Notes: generated by a model from the letters alone, not told the origin. A stretch of 64,000 bases of DNA from Phytophthora colocasiae (GCA_018806915.1 JAGKQI010000007.1:124001-188000), one strand, 5' to 3'. Shown: positions 32,764 to 46,400, counted from the stretch's first letter. Translations and numbers: made by a program.

Positions 32764-34301
32764 TGTGGCGAAGTGGGTGAACACTTTTGACCGCCCAGGG
32801 GGTTGCGTATAGTGTGCCGTCCAAAAGGAACAACCCAGACACTAAAAACTCCAAAAGAGAGTTAGTAGTCAGGTGTCCAGTTGGAGTGAGTCAGCACCAC
32901 CTTCCGGTGTCCAAATGGGTGTCCGGAAAGTGGCTTGGCGTGTGACCTTGTGACTACCCTCGTAGGTGTCGTTTGTCTTCGAACGCGAGGAGTCTGCACC
33001 GAAAGTGTTATCTCCAAAAGATTGTAGAACTAGATCCGGAGGGAGAGTGCTAACCAAATAAACACTTCCCAAACGGTGGTTAATTAGTCCGAAAGTGGGT
33101 AAGCACTTATGAGCAAAGTACTTCCCTCCAACAGTTAACCAAATATACAAGAGAGTTAAACCAAAATATACAACCGCTTCTTATTCTTTTCGGCCCTCGA
33201 GCGGTGGGCACTCCAAATGCCAGTACGACTAGAGCAAAGTCCGGAACACTGGCACAGTTCCGGGGCTCTTTAAACAGCGCACCACTTCCGATAGATTCAC
33301 TAGGAATCTCCGGAAGAATAGAATCCAATATATATGTCCCAAATACTATGTAGTATTTAAGAACACACACAACCAATACAGTCCAAACACACAAGCAGTC
33401 AAATCAATCAATTTTAGGGGTGACTACCACTAACCTCCCAAAACGCAGTTATAATATGAAATAATACCCGAAAGTATCAACTGGAATATGAAATGGAAGG
33501 GTCACGCCCGATACGCCGCCCGGATCACCTTTTCCTTTCCAACTTGGTCTTACCCCTGGCGGAGATTCACGCGGCGGTGACGCTTGTCGACGCGGCCTGA
33601 CGCTTGTTCGGCTACACGTGAAGCCCTCTTCTCGAGGCTGGTCCACGGCTCCTCACAGTGTGTCTTGGGAACACCTTCCAAGACTTTGCACTTGCGCCCT
33701 TGGTGGCAAATTGAACTCTCTTTAATGTATAATAGCTAGCACTAGCTAAACATGCAAAAATATACTTGGTTTCACTATGTAGTAGGGGCGTCTCGTCAGG
33801 AAGAGGCATGCGTTTCAGTAGAATACCATAGAGTCAAAGAACACGGAAGAATTCCAGCTGGCTCCGGACACATCATCGTCGGTCGTCTTGGTCGGTCGGA
33901 AATATATGGCCTTGAGTATACCCGAGACTCAACCAGGATACTGGGTACAAACCAGACAGTCTCCGATAGTCAAACGTTAAACTCCACTTCGAACCTTCGA
34001 CTTGATAATTTGGGTCTCGCATATACTCCAAAAATAGAACCCCTTGGTCATGGCGTTACCGAACAGTCACTTGGTTTCGGTGTTCGAATCATCTGGAGTG
34101 CATCTTCCGGAGTATGTCAGGATCTTTTCAAGTCGTTTCCATCTTTTGGAGTCGGCAACCCCTTCCCAGGCTTGCCCTTGTCCCTTGGCACCCACAATTG
34201 TGCCTTAACCCTGAAATCATTTGGACCAGTAATATCGTCAATGCCGCTCTGGCTCTGGGAACCGGCAGTCCATAGTAAATTTGCAGAGTCACAGCTTCAC
34301 A
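32764..34301 (-). repeat. 3' LTR of element C (element orientation)
   Basis: 1538 bp, paired with 47711-49249; on plus it starts TGTGGCGAAG and ends GCTTCACA. A TATA-like CATATATATT sits on minus at about 33335-33325 (and 48285-48275 in the other copy). The polypurine tract AGAGGGACGGT is on minus at about 34302-34313. Confidence 0.94.
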
Positions 34302-34591
34302 ACCGTCCCTCTCATCATGAGCTCTCATTGAGCAATTTGCTTCCGAGGTGATAGGTCGCGATGAGACGAAGCAAGACGAAGGCACCACGATCAAAGTCCA
34401 GTCGGTTATCCAGGAGAAGTCGTCCGCCAGTAAATCGGTCAAATTTCCACGCAAACTCCAATTCGGTTCTCCAACTAGCGGAGGTGTCGTCTTTTCTTCG
34501 CCTGGTCCCAACTCAGCCAATCACTTCACGTCGAAAGATCCCAACAAGCTCACACGCTCACTTTGCGATATCGCGGCTGCTGAGCGCTCCA

Positions 34592-37406
34592 ATGGAAGCT
34601 ACCACGTCGTCACACATATCTCCTACGGCCGTACCTGCTGCTCAAGCCGCCCCAGGGTCAAGTATCACCTCCACACATGGTTCAAGCGTCGCTGGCAGTC
34701 AATCTGACATCCCTAAGCAGTCTTCGGGAGGGGATAATGTACAACCAGGAAGTGGAAAAGCGCAGGAAGGCGGGAGTAATGATGAACATCGCGATGAAAG
34801 CGCAGCAAGCGACATCTTGGGTCTCGGCAAAATGCGCACAGCTCCCATAACATCGGTTGAAGCTTCCCGATTGAACGTATCAAGCCGACTCGGCCCGGGT
34901 GGTCCTAAGCAAACGCCTATCAGTCTCACCATAGCGGACTTCTGCTCTGCGGAGGACACTCGTCTGGTCGGGATTCCTGCAGTTGCGAATCATTTGGGGC
35001 GAAGTCGTTTCTTCCAAGATGGCTATGGTGGACTGGAAATGCTGGCACAAGTGGAGCGCCTATCGACTTCGGAAAAGGCGATGTTATTCCAGTTCTTTGA
35101 CGAGAGCGATGATTTGAACGAACACATCCTGACTCCAAGATCCGATTCACTTCAAGGTCCTGAGCTGGAAACTTTGTTGGCCGATCTCTCTTTTCGTCGT
35201 CACATGGCGAGCGTCCTGACCGAATTTGATCCTGAAAACTTCGCTCAACGTGTCTTCGGCACTGTATCCGCTCTACGTCGAGTCACTGAGAAGTTGAGCC
35301 GAGTCCAAGCGGAACTCGAGAGCTCCGAAGAATCCGTTCGAGATGCTAGTGGTCATCAGGATGTCTTAGACTCACTCAGGCGTGAATTCCAGTTGGATCT
35401 CGCTTCTCGCGATCAACGTATCGCGAATCTGGAAGTTGAGAAAACAGAGATCATTCGAAACTTTCGTGAAGACACTTTGAAGTTGTTGCAGGAGCACGAT
35501 CGTGCCAAACGCGGGCATCGCACCCAGATTGAAGACTTACGTCGCCAAGTGGAAATGGAAAAATCTCGTCGCCGGAGTTTGGAATCTCAGCTAGCTCGGT
35601 CTGCCTTCAATCCGGTCGATTTGATGAACTTTCTTGGGGCAGAGAACCACACCCAAGTCCAGATGAATTGGGAACGTCTGTTAGGCCTTTTGAATCACTT
35701 CCGAGATGGAGATCCTGTGGATCCAACATGGCGCACAGTGATCACAGTGATGACCCCTGATGATTTTCGCCCTTCATTTCCGGCATACGTTCAAATGATT
35801 CGCCCGGACGACGATGGAGACTCTAAAGAATCCGATCCATCGCTACCGCCTCTCGTCGACCTTACTGGAAATGTTTCGTCTGAAAGTTCGGGCAAGTCAT
35901 CATCCAAGAAACGGTCACCTTCTGGAGGTTCATCATCAAAATCAAAAGAGTCCACGAAATCTCGGAAAGCTCCACTCCACATGCAGAGTCGACCATCAGG
36001 CTGGGATAGTGATTCTCAATTGGATTGTCGTCCTGATGATGCTCAAGTTCTCTGGACGCAAGCTGAGGCACGTCAGTCTCTTTCTGACCATCCAGTCGCC
36101 TGGGAAGATCTTCGAATGGATCTTCAAATGATGATGATCTCTGGTGTGAAGTATCCTGGTGCTCGTGAATGGTTGGGAGAAGATCGTAGTGCACACACGC
36201 GTTTCGAACTGGAGCCTCTCGTAGCCATGTTGGTCCGGATAATGTTCTGGAACAAGCTGGATGAAGTCTTCTGGACTAAGTACGTCCCGAGACGCTACTA
36301 CAACTTGGCAGAATCGGTATTGGAGCAACTTTTCATGGATGAACGAGAGCCAGAATACTGGGGCCCCATGGTTGAACAAGAATGTGTTCTCGAGGAGATT
36401 CTCGATCCAGACGACTCCAATGAACAGCCGGATGATAAGTCTAAAGATGGTGATTTCAATCCGGATGAAAACGAGGAGCCAGATGATGATGATGAACCGT
36501 TTCCACCTCCATCACCTCCAACACGACACTCCGGTTACCGTCGACTCCGTCCGAGTGACTCATCTAGTTCGACTTCGACTGCAGGGAAGAAGCGACGGTC
36601 ATCGGACTCCAAGAGTACAGTTCTCGCTCGTCGAGACTTTGAAAGTCTTACACCACTGGAGAAGGAGATCATTGAAGTGCCGAGTTCAGGGGAAACCTCT
36701 TGGAGACACTACGGAATCCGGATGAAGTGGAGTGATCCGCTTGGAGGTCACGCCCGGCAGACTCCGGGTCTTCCTGACTATTCTCCGAATCGTTATGATG
36801 TGAAGATCCTGAAATCACGTTCGTGGAGTATGGATCGACAGTTGCAACGGCTTCTCTTGGATGCCCCTTGGAATGACGTGTACTCGCGACGTCCTCAGGA
36901 GTTATATTTTCACACTCGTGACGATTTGGATGAAGAAGCTCGGGATGCGCTATATGACTGGACCAATTTCGTCGCTGGTGATTCGAGGGCCTTCTGGCAC
37001 ACTTACCACTGGTTAACGCTTGACGGATCGCCATCTGCTCCATTGTCTATCCGGAAAGCTCAAGACAAACGGACCAATGTCCATTCGGTCTTCCGAAAAA
37101 GAGCTTTGGCACTACTCACTCGAGTGAAGTCTCGTCTTCCGGACTCTATTTGGTTCGAGCCTGGTGTGTGGAACTTCCCAAACAAGTTATGCCACGGACC
37201 CCGGTCATCTCAACCCGTCTACCGGTCATCCATACACACTCGAAGAGCAGCTGAATCTGTTGGACAGGCAAGAACCTGGACGTGCGCAGTGGGTTTACTG
37301 CAGCACCGAAGAAGAACGAATTGCTCATGTTCCGGATGAACTTCGGGCCAAGCTGATCCCAGTCGAGCAGCGCATCCAGTTTTCCGATCTCTGGAGCGAA
37401 GACTAA
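34592..37406 (+). pseudogene. Element C antisense gene, homolog of the B antisense gene
   Basis: It starts at ATG 34592 (MEATTSSHISPTAV), 290 bp inside the 3' LTR, and runs convergent to pol. One frame is open to about 37165; the protein then continues in the next frame to 37406 (TLEEQLNLLDRQEPGRAQWVY). One frameshift thus separates it from an intact gene of about 940 residues. Blocks in order: PAVANHLGRSRFFQDGYGG; a coiled coil at about 35275-35600; NWERLLGLLNHF and DPTWRTVITV; Ser/Lys linker; WEDLRMDLQMMMISGVKY and KYVPRRYYNLAESV; an acidic run and GKKRRSS; TSWRHYGIRMKW, ELYFHTRDDL, FWHTYHWLTLD and WFEPGVWNFP. All correspond to blocks of the B gene. The long open frame despite strong divergence suggests past selection. 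The function is unknown. Confidence 0.9.
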
Positions 37407-37674
37407 GATTGCGCCCAACTCCGGATGAAGGTCATCTCAATTCTGCATGTTTCCACGTAGCAATCACTTTTAACCATCCAAAATGCACTCATTTCATCTC
37501 GTAACATCTCCAGTAGTCATCTCGTTAATTTCCTTTGAAGTCCCATGTAATCTCTCGAAACTCACCTCACGACAACTTCCATGATAATCATAATCCAATC
37601 GTAATCAAAACAAAATTCAATCGAAAACACACTTCCAATCGATCCACCCGGACATTCACATGACATGTGAACGT
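37407..37674. other. Spacer between antisense gene and pol of C
   Basis: 268 bp without coding signal, AT-rich (TCATCTCG, TAATC and AATCC repeats). The two convergent genes end on either side, as in element B. Confidence 0.5.
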
Positions 37675-38435
37675 CTAAGCTCGGGGATGATCATCCCCAG
37701 CCTGCATCGCCTGGAACCTCGCCCGCGCCCGCGCTCCTTGGTTAAATTCATAGAGTAGGGCACCGCAGCTAAGTTGCGATACAGGTAGCCATTCAGGTTC
37801 GTCATATCCTTTCCACTTCACCAGATATTCTCGGGTCCTTTTGGAGGTACGAGTCTCGACCATCTCAGGTCCAAAATCTTTTCAACTTCGTACTCGTCGT
37901 TTCCAACGTCAGGCTCCCAGCTATCTTCTGGAAGAAGAGCAGCATCGAAGTCATCGTCGTCTTCCACTTGGACTTCACCGGTTGGGCGTCTGGGGAATAC
38001 GGCTCGTGGCTTTAGACGACTTATGTGTACCCATGGGTTGACACGGTACCCCGTGTCCTCGACCTTGAGTTTCACTAGATAGTCGTCATGAACTTCTTCA
38101 ATTCGAAAAGGTCCATGCCACATGTGAGCTAATTTCCGACTCAAACCAGTCTGAACCTTCGGAATATATAACCAGACGGAGTCTCCCTTCTCGAATCCAG
38201 ACTTCAGTCTCTCAGACAAATCTTTCCATCTCTGAGTTTGAACTTCCGAACGATGACGTTTGGCCTTCTTTTGGAGATCTTCAGCAAACGCAATCGCATA
38301 ACTATAGTCGCGTTGCATTTTTCGTCTCCACTCGTAGGCCGTCCTCTCCGGAAGATTGTGGGGCTTTGGACCCAACATTGCCGAGATGGTCCCAGCCGTG
38401 GACCAGGTAGAATGGGGTCTCCAACCGGGTAGCAT
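37675..38435 (-). pseudogene. Element C integrase end and chromodomain
   Basis: Frame 38435-37818 carries the integrase C-terminal part (YEWRRKMQRDYSYAIAFAED, VWLYIPKVQTGLSRKLAH and GYRVNPWVHISRLKP) up to YEVEKILDLRW. A further frameshift near 37860 leads to the chromodomain end, RTREYLVKWKGYDEPEWLP and CGALLYEFNQ, which stops at 37675. Both shifts disrupt an otherwise complete chromo-integrase. Confidence 0.9.
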
Positions 38436-41400
38436 CGAAGGATGTGTTCAAAGCAAACATGAGCCTCTCCACGTGGTCGTCCCAGTCGCTCTGGTCTGCT
38501 TCCATGATATAAGCTCGGATACTCCGGACGACCGTCTGGACTGACCGTTCTTGCTGACCGTTAGCTTGCGGACGATATCCCAGGGTGGCTCTTTGAAGAC
38601 TTTCGAGTAGATTCCGGAAACATTCGAAGACAGTACTCATGAACCGCGGGTCTTGGTCATGTCGAATCATCGAACTCGCTCCAAACCGTTGGAACACCAC
38701 CTGCTCATAAACTTCGGCGACGTCCTGGGCAGTTGTCGAATTCATCGGTTTGCACATGACATATCCGGAGAACATATCTTGGAACTGAAGCAGAAAAGTA
38801 TTTCCGCGGGCCGACTTCGGAAGATGCGTGACGAAATCCATCGAAACGACTTCAAATGGGTAAGCCGGCTCAATATTTCCGGGTGACGGACCATCATTCG
38901 GAGGTCGTCCCTTTCCACTTGCACAATCCACACACTCCTTCACATGTCGTTCCACATCGGCATACATTCCTGGCCAATAATATTCCGAAAGAAGTTTCTC
39001 ATGAGTCCGACGGATCCCTTGATGACCTCCTTGGAAATCTTCGTGAGCATAATAAAGCATGTCGGGGCGCAAAGATTCTGGCACGACTAGTCGGAGTTCT
39101 ACCAAGAATTCTCGAGGTCGTTTTTGACTAATCGTCGACAACCAGTAAAGAACATCTCGACTGTCCAATGTGAACAGGTCGGCTACCTTGGCGATCTTCC
39201 GGAGTCTTCGGCGTGAAAACCTTTCGAGATCACCTTTCAGAAAACTTTTCAGCTCGGACAAGTATTCATCCGCATCCTGATGTGCCTTGATCCTCCGCCA
39301 TCGCTCGGCCTGAAATTCCAACGGACCCATGGGGACTTCATCTGGACGTCCCGAGTCGGGGTCCTCAGCTTGTGCAATGGCAGCCATGACCCTTGCAGCA
39401 GGAGGGAGGGGAGCGGATTCTGGCCCCGGAAGACTTTGATCATCTGGAATTTGAACTCCGGATGATACATCTTTTAAAGTCTCTTTCTCTTCCGAGCCGT
39501 CCACCTTCATCAGTTTCTCTGCAATCTTGGACACATGCTCCAGATGATTTAGGTCACTTTCATCCCGAACTTCCCACGACTCATCTAGTAGGAGAGTCTT
39601 CGAAGTCAGGTAGTCGGCAGCCTGATTGTATTCTCGCTTCAGATGCACGAAACGGATCTTTCGGAACTTATCTTTCAGAGTCTCCGCCTCCGCGAGATGT
39701 TTCTGGAGATGTGGTTGGTTGCAGTTGATTAATCCCTGGACTTGTTGAATTACAATCCTGGAATCACCAACCACTACCAACTCATCGATACTCCGGTTGG
39801 ACGCCATCAGCATGCCCTTCAGAAGTCCATGATACTCCGCGTCATTTACTGTGACGTTATCTAAAGTAAAACCACGAGCTTCGAGGACCTTCCAACCAGG
39901 CAGTTTCCACAGGATACAACCACAACTTCCTTTCCGGGTGGATGTCTTAGCAGCTCCATCAAAACTCAGGACGATACCTTCGTAATCCGACTCCAACATT
40001 TCGATACTCATCACTGGAGGTTTCCGGATGCGTCCCTTGAGTGGAATCAGCGATTCCGAAATTTCGTCCAAATGTTCACGCGGAGTGATGCCGGTACCCA
40101 TAATAGCCGCTAAACCATCTTTGTCCTTTTGAACTTTTCGAATGTCCAAGTCCCAATGAGATAGGGCAAGTCCCCAGGGCACACAGCGCCCATTGGCAGA
40201 CTTTGAATTGAACACCCATTTCAAAACAAAATAACGGGTGTAGACAATCAACTTGGACTGTTCAACCAAACTCCGGAAAACTTGAAGCACTCTCAAGATC
40301 GCAATGACCTCCTTTTCCGGAATGTGATAGCGTAACTCGGAATCATTCAGAACTCGTCCAGTATACCTGACCGGATGAATCATCCCGTCATATTCCTGGG
40401 CGAGGACTGCGCAGGCGGCCCAAGCATTGGCGTGAGGAATAATCACAAACGGTCGGGTTCGGTCCGGATGACGCAGTAGCGGGGTCGAAATGATCTTGTG
40501 CTTCAAAAGTCCAAATGCTTCTTTGGCTTGGTCCAAATTCCGCCCTGCCTTGATCTGTTCGTCCGAAAGTTCATACAGAACTGCTGCGACTACCGGAAAA
40601 TCTTCAATGAACTTGTGATAATAATTCAAACTCCCGAGGAACGACTGGACGCCTTTCAGAGTGGTCGGAAACGGAAGGTCCAAAACACCCTTTGTGATTT
40701 TCGGAGTAGCTCGAATACCTTCAGCACTTATCTCATGAGACAAGTATGGGATCGTCAATTTTCCAAACTCACTCTTCGGAAGACTCACCGAGATGTTCCA
40801 GTATCTGAGTCGAAATAGCAATGCATTCAGATCTTCACACAACTGGTCCCAAGTTGGAGCACCATGGGCGATGTCATCGATATAGGAACTTCGTCCCAAC
40901 ACCGGACTCATCTGAGACGGGGCAGGTATATTCCGCTGAAACACAGTGATAGTATCCGAAAGATTTGGGACTTGGAATCCAGCATCATGATGACCTTGGC
41001 CATTACCTTCCGGAAGATTCAGTTGTAAGAACTCCAAAACTTCAGAGTCCACTTGGGCTTCCTCTACAGGAGGCAATCTGACGAATCCCCACAGGCAGTT
41101 GTTAATTACTGCTTGATAAACCAGTGGTGCACTTTTGAGTCCAAATGGCATACGAATCCACTGGAAATGTCCGAATGGACATACGAAAGCTGAAATCAAC
41201 TTTGCACGTTCCGACATTCGGATAGCCCAGAATCCACTTGCCATGTCGAGACTCATAAACCACATTGCACTTTCGAAACCGATTAGAAGATCGTCGATCA
41301 GAGGTAACGGATAGTTCGACAATAAGATGAACCCATTCACAACTCGATAATCAATACACATCCGGATATCGACTCCATTCTTCTTCAAGACGATAACGAT

Positions 41401-43464
41401 CGGTGATGCCCAAGGAGATTCCGAATGTTCGATCAGTCCGGTCTCCAAAAGTTTCTTGAGTAATTCGTACACCTTGACGGCCAAATGAGGTGCAATCGAC
41501 CGTGGTCGTTGTGCAACAGGTTTAGCATCTACAACATCCAAGTCGCAAATCACACCTCTCGCCGGAGCCGGGGCTGCATTACCGTCCCCTAAGAAAATCT
41601 TCCGATGACGTTTCAGAATCTTGCGGAGCTTACGCTCTTCTTCTGGAGTTGTCTTTCCGGGTTCTCCAACGTCCGCCTTCTCGATGTCACAACTTGGAGC
41701 CAACTCATGTACTTCGGGAAGCATGACCAGTTGGTCCTTCAATTGGGACAACATGTCACTTCCCTCATGTACATAAACGGCTGGTTCCAAATTCAACTCT
41801 TCTGCACTCACGTGCAAACACCGGGTGAACTTGGTTTCCAATCTCCGAATGGCTCGATTCAACATGTCTGACTGGACATTCTCTCCAAAAGATCTCCTAG
41901 GGGGTTCGAATTCTTCCTCCAGAGCCATATCTTCTGAAGGGTCGTCCCCTGTCAAGTCCTCATCCACAGTAATCGCATCGAAAAATTCATCATCATCCGA
42001 ACTTTCAAATACGGACCCATCATCTCCATCTGGAACTTCATCACAAGTTTCGTATTCTTCAGGATCTGGCTCCACAACTCGCGGAGGGTCGCCAGGTTCT
42101 GAAACTTCATCGATAGTCGGGAGTTCTTCTCGAACAGGATCATCCGGAATTTTCGGGGGTGGAACTTGAAGTTGGACCATGTGCACGTTTGAGCTTCCTC
42201 GGGGTGGCCTTACCAACAATTTCTTGGGCCACGAGTAGGTTGTTCTTTGGACACATGGTGGTCCGGACTCGGACAGCATCTGCATGTACTTCTGTTGTCG
42301 GAGCTGCTCCTGTCTGGAGTTGGTATTCTCATAGATCAGGACCTCCCATTCTCGATACCTCTGAAGTCCTGGCCTCACAAAACGTCCAAAAGGATAACAT
42401 CCGTACTCCACAATCTGGGCGACTGTGGTGTTCGGTCCCATCCAGACGTCCTTCTCCGAAATATTCACCACTCGAACGGCGACTGCCCAAGATCGGGCAC
42501 CATAAATAAGCTGCGTCACCCATCGGTCACCACGCCCAGCCCACACAACTTCACGTTGTGGATTACTCTGGCCATAATTGATCCGGATGACAGCTTGCTC
42601 GCCCGGTTGGAGGCATATCGTCCCTGATGGTCGCACGTCCAGCCGAAGTCCTTTCCTTTGTTGGTCGAACGTTCTTCCGGACAACATCACATTCTCTTCA
42701 TCTGGAAGTTGCACCAAGCCTTCTCGAACACACAATCGGACTCCAGCCGAATACATGAAGTCCATTCCAAGAAGCATGTCAACACCTTCGCCGATGTTGG
42801 CAACCCACAATTCCAAAACATACACCACGTTCAGTCCCAAAGTCACCTTCACTTCAGTCCGAGCAGAGATGATTGTCGGCACTCCTCCCAATCCGGACAC
42901 CCGGAGCTGCTTCTGAAAGTCCAACTTGAGCTTGAGTCTACGCGCAAGATCCAAACTCAGCATACTTACTGAAGCTCCAGAGTCCAAAAGAATCTCTGTC
43001 CAACAGTTTTACACCGCACCATGTACCATAGCAACCCTTTTCGAATTCTCCGAACGATGTTCTTCCCACCATCCATAACTCTCACCGGGTTTGAGCCTGA
43101 ACTCGACAGGAGTGTCATCCGTGTTATCTGGATGCCAGTCGTCTAAAAGGTCAGGGTCATCACCAACTGGAGTGGGGTCTTCTTTCGGGAAAATGGTCAT
43201 GCATTGATGGTTAACTTGTCGTCTCAACTCAGGTCCAACGTACGCTAAAACACACAATTCTGGGGTTTTCTTGAGCCCGGCGCGTTCTGGATCCCCATCC
43301 AGCGGGCTTAGTGGTTTAACGGTTTCTCCCCAGAATCGGCGTCCGGATCCAGAAGTTGATTCCGGATGGCGGTCGGCAGGTCCAGCGCACCTTGTTGGAT
43401 GAGACTCTTGATGTCTTGAAGTGCCTTGTACTCTCCACATGATCCTTCGTGATACCGGTGACAA
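38302..43464 (-). pseudogene. pol: Element C pol: protease to integrase, one in-frame stop
   Basis: A single frame of about 1720 codons interrupted only by TAA at 43011-43009, just before protease LLDSGASVS. After a long acidic linker comes RT (LKKNGVDIRMCIDYRVVNGF, SLDMASGFWAIR and YIDD near 40880) with the same insert between PLVYQ and YIDD as in B. A first RNase H follows without catalytic Asp (IPHANAWAA, VYTRYFVLKW), then a second one (SFDGAAKTS, NDAEYHG, VGDSRIVIQ, NQAADYL at about 39970-39600). Integrase has YAHEDFQGGHQG, ECVDC, SMDFVTHLP, RHDQDPRFMS and QQERSVQTVV, so its catalytic triad is complete. The frame is lost near 38365. This is the best preserved polymerase in the window. Confidence 0.95.
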
Positions 43465-46400
43465 TAGTCACATTGGCGAGTCCGGCAGAATCGGACCGGA
43501 TGTCCTTTCTTATGACAACGTTCGCACTCGATGTCAGCCCAACAGTCCTCCTTGACATGCCTGAAGTTTCGACAATTCTCGCAGAATCTTGCGGAGTAAG
43601 TCGGGCTTTTGAAACCATGCCGTTTGGTGTCCGGATGGTCTCCAGGTGATCGAGGTTTCCACCCAGAATCTTCGAGAATCTTGTATACCGCGTTCGAAAG
43701 ATCGTCTATAGTCAGGAAAGAGTCATCCGGACCATCATTAGTCTTCGAAGTAGTCGAGGTGGACATGGTCTCCGGTGGTGGCTTCTCTTCCTCATCTTGG
43801 AACCTCACATGTCGATCGTCATCTTCCGAGCCTTCATCATCTCGAGCGAGGTATGCTCTACCTGTCCGCTTGGACCGGAACTTGTCACGAGGAACGTTGT
43901 TTGCCCGGAAGTCTCGCTTCGGAGGTGGCGTATCATATTCGTCATCCAAAGTCAAGTCTTCATGCTGCCGTAAGACGTACTCGACATCTTTCAAGCTTCG
44001 GAGTCGTTGTCCTTGGAGCGTCATCCGAAGTCTGGAGTCCAGAAGTTTCTTGATGAATACCTTCAAGTGACTTTCGCGCTGTTTACTCGATCCATCGATG
44101 TCGACTCCAGCTCGATCCGCCACCTTGTTGAGTCGGTAGTAGAAATCCAGTGGAGACTCGTTCTTCTTTTGGACCATCGTATAGTAACGTTCAGCGTCGG
44201 AAGTCTTCGCCTTGCAGTATCGCTCCTTGAACGCCTTCAGAAAATCCTTCCACTTCCGGCGAACTTTCGTAAGGTTGGCGCGCCAGTTCCGGACAGCAGG
44301 GGACAGCTTCACTTCATTTCGTATATCTTCACGCTGTCTGTCCAGCCTCCTTGAACTGACATACTTTGGAACCTTTCCAACCATCTCATCCGAGTGGCCA
44401 GCGGCGCCTTCTCGTCAAAATCTTCCAGAGTGCTCGCATTCACAAACGGCTTGAACAGGTACGTAGTGGTTCCATTCGGGCCGGTCGTAGTCGTAACTCC
44501 GGGAAATGTGTCTTCGAAAGAGCTGCTATCTGAACTTGGGGAGTCGGAGTCACTGCCAGAGTCGGAGCTCGAACTGGACGAGCTTGGATCGTCCGAAGGC
44601 CGTCTCCGTCTGGAGACTGACCGCTTAGAAGACTGGCCCTTACTTGACGATGAGCTCTTCCTCGGCGCGTCTGTCCCATTCCTCGACGCCCTTCTCCGGG
44701 ATCCATCGCCTGATGCTTCTCTTTGAGGTCTTACTTCAGATGATCTTCTCCGTTCGGGGTCGCTTGCCCCCCTTGCCTTGCCGTCATGGACTCAGGAGTC
44801 TTGGACGTCTTCGTCTCACCAGAAACAACTTTGAGGGCGGCGGCCAGTTGAGCGGCAAAAGCTTCGTCAGGGTTCCGAACATCTGTTTTTCTGGGATTCC
44901 GTATGGGACGTGCTCTGGGATGGGGCACTGGATACTGGGTGTAAAGTTGCCAAATCAGAAGATGTCCCACCTTGAGTTGCACTAACGGACGGTCCTGACG
45001 TCTTTGCCTTTAAGTCGCGAATTTGCGAGGCCAAGAACTTCTGCACCGCCGTCGACATCTCACGCTCCTTCTTCCTCGCAGCCTCGGACGCCTCCAGCTC
45101 GCGCTGAAGGTCGAACACCTTCCGGTCATCAGACGAGTTACGCTTCGACTTGGTGCTCTTCTTCTTATGACGTTGCTCTCTGGATAAACGCTCTGCGGAA
45201 TGATCTTCATCAGGACGCGGCTCTGCTGGGACGACTTGCGTAGTGGTAAACACTTGAGTCGGCTCCTGCTTCGGGAACATCCCTTGAATCCTCGAGTCCA
45301 GCAAGCGCTCCAATTTGGAATCCAGGTCGCTTGACATCTTCTGTAGCGCCGACCCTTGCTGGTGTTCCATTCGTGCCATCACCTTCTGCAGCTGGAACAT
45401 CGTGTTCAGCGCGACTTGTGTGGAACCAGAGCTAGCTGACTTGGACGAACGCTCCGACCTGGCAGGTTCACTGGGACTCTCACGACGTCGGCCTTCAGGC
45501 TTCAGTTCATCATGTGCCTCAGAAGATCTGGCTTGACGGGCTTCTCGAGCTGCCTCTCGTCGTTTTGAGGACGACTTAGTACGCTTCTTCTTCTGCAGGT
45601 CAACCTTCGAGTTTGGTACGGCATCATTGCGACTCACATCCTCACGGGCTCCACTTGGTTTTCCATGCGTGATCTGGAATGTCATCCCAGACTCCATGGA
45701 CATTGGTCCTCCGAAGCTCCGAGCTAACATCGCCATGGGCGTGAATCTGGAGAAGGGCATATTACTTCCCCCAGTCCTACTCATCCCGAATCCCGAAGAA
45801 TCAGAAGTGCTTTCTCGCGAAGTTCGCGATCCTGATGTAGCGCTCGCCATGGACTCACTGGAACCTCCCGAAGATGCAAACATACTCGAAGAGCGAGCCG
45901 AGTTCGTGCGTTCCGAAGAGACTCTGCTGGATGACATGCTCTTGGACGACGGATCACCCTGGCTCGCTTCCAGATTCCGCAGTACCGATGACGGCACAGA
46001 CGGCAGCGAAGATGACGCGGGCGACGGGATGGACGATGGCGCTCTGGGCATGACACGTTGAAGACGTTTCGGCTGGACCTCTCCTTGGGGTGGCCCCCTT
46101 GGACTTCTTGTCTTACGGAAACCTGCCAACTGGAGCTGTCTTGCAAAGTCTTGACCGAGTAGTGCTATCTCGTAATCCGAAATGACAACACCTTCATCTT
46201 GGCGAAACACTTCTGGATGTTGTTGATATAATCCTTGTCTTCCAGAAATCTCCAAAATTCTGATGTACTCGTGAGCACGAAGCATAACTTGTCTCCACTC
46301 GATCATCTCAACCACAAGCAACCGAAACACGTCACCAACCACTTGTCGAACCAAATCCGGGTGGACCTTGAACACTCGCGTCCTAAACCATCCTGGCACC

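Noticed and set aside
34361..37339. Host gene captured between retrotransposon parts
   Set aside because: It lies wholly inside the LTRs of element C, in the same position as its homologs in B and D, so it is an element gene.
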